Both the position numbers and the translations under genes were made by a program. Under the pieces are notes generated by a model. That model did not search any database. It was not told where the DNA came from and worked only from the letters and a program-made list of their open reading frames with translations. 5,584 nt of DNA from an uncultured Candidatus Melainabacteria bacterium (lineage in GTDB: Bacteria; Cyanobacteriota; Vampirovibrionia; Gastranaerophilales; Gastranaerophilaceae): the NCBI GenBank assembly GCA_934693235.1, contig CAKUUY010000040.1, positions 1 through 5,584 on the forward strand, read 5' to 3'. Below are positions 5,535 through 5,584 of the stretch, piece after piece; the stretch's first letter is position 1; each line of letters begins with the position of its first letter.

Positions 5535-5550
5535 ATGTTGGTGTATAGTT
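5431..5550 (+). repeat. Two tandem 60-bp repeats carrying the palindromic core
   Basis: Units 5431-5490 and 5491-5550 are contiguous and identical at 54 of 60 positions. Each holds TACGCACGTAGCCC near its left end, then CAATATTTGT and CATACCTCATAT, and ends GGTGTATAGTT. Only the first keeps the full GCTACG-CA-CGTAGC palindrome. The AGTTACTAGG at 5411-5420 and AGTTACTAAGG at 5547-5557 bracket the pair, suggesting a common junction. With 5426-5430 included, the first unit matches the prepilin-leader element at 27 of 28 bases. There are no spacers, so it is not a CRISPR array. Confidence 0.85.
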
Positions 5551-5557
5551 ACTAAGG

Positions 5558-5573
5558 CGATAAGTTCTTATCG
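5558..5573. repeat. 7-bp palindrome near the right edge
   Basis: CGATAAG-TT-CTTATCG is a perfect inverted repeat with a 2-base centre, directly after the second 60-bp unit. The short centre suits a dimeric protein site better than an RNA hairpin, but the gene it might control would lie outside the window. Confidence 0.4.
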
Positions 5574-5584
5574 GTTAAGATATT

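Noticed and set aside
5431..5550. CRISPR-like array
   Set aside because: The two repeats are contiguous with no unique spacers, and no cas gene is present.

Overview
The window is AT-rich and bacterial. The best taxonomic clue is the type IV prepilin-like protein at the left end. Its AFTLAEVLITLGIIGVVAA amino-terminal helix and the late NGPKAPNQFGKDVF block match, from memory, pilin-like proteins that are abundant in Candidatus Gastranaerophilales/Melainabacteria, non-photosynthetic relatives of Cyanobacteria found in guts. This is recognition of a family style, not a database result. Everything else is compatible with it but not specific: a SEC-C protein, a membrane TPR protein, a ClC-CBS antiporter and a tRNA-Pro without an encoded CCA.

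Layout, left to right. Bases 1-149 hold no ordinary gene: an alternative-pairing hairpin repeat, then four tandem copies of an 8-bp unit (TTATTCAC type). The prepilin gene follows on the plus strand (150-857). It has no ATG or GTG, and its leader is split by a copy of a dispersed palindromic repeat. A hairpin at 859-895 separates it from two minus-strand genes: a SEC-C zinc-motif protein (922-2193) and, upstream of it, a three-helix membrane protein with TPR repeats (2268-3344). Between 3345 and 3541 lie two back-to-back promoters and a degenerate copy of the 5' half of a tRNA. The intact tRNA-Pro(CGG) is at 3542-3615 on the plus strand. It converges with a minus-strand ClC chloride/proton antiporter with two CBS domains (3636-5327). 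The last 257 bases hold no convincing protein gene; they contain two 60-bp tandem repeats that share their core with the element in the prepilin leader, then a short palindrome.

The genes do not form one pathway. The TPR and SEC-C genes are codirectional, 74 bp apart, and may be co-transcribed. The antiporter stands alone. The most interesting material is in the repeats and starts. A palindromic element (core GCTACGCACGTAGCCC) sits in frame in a pilin leader, flanked by two copies of the AFTLAE motif, and recurs at the other end of the window. Two genes have a -10 box so close to the ATG that leaderless transcripts are predicted. The leader upstream of tRNA-Pro carries a half-tRNA whose D-loop is interrupted by a perfect hairpin. 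I found no defence system, CRISPR array, transposase or biosynthetic cluster.
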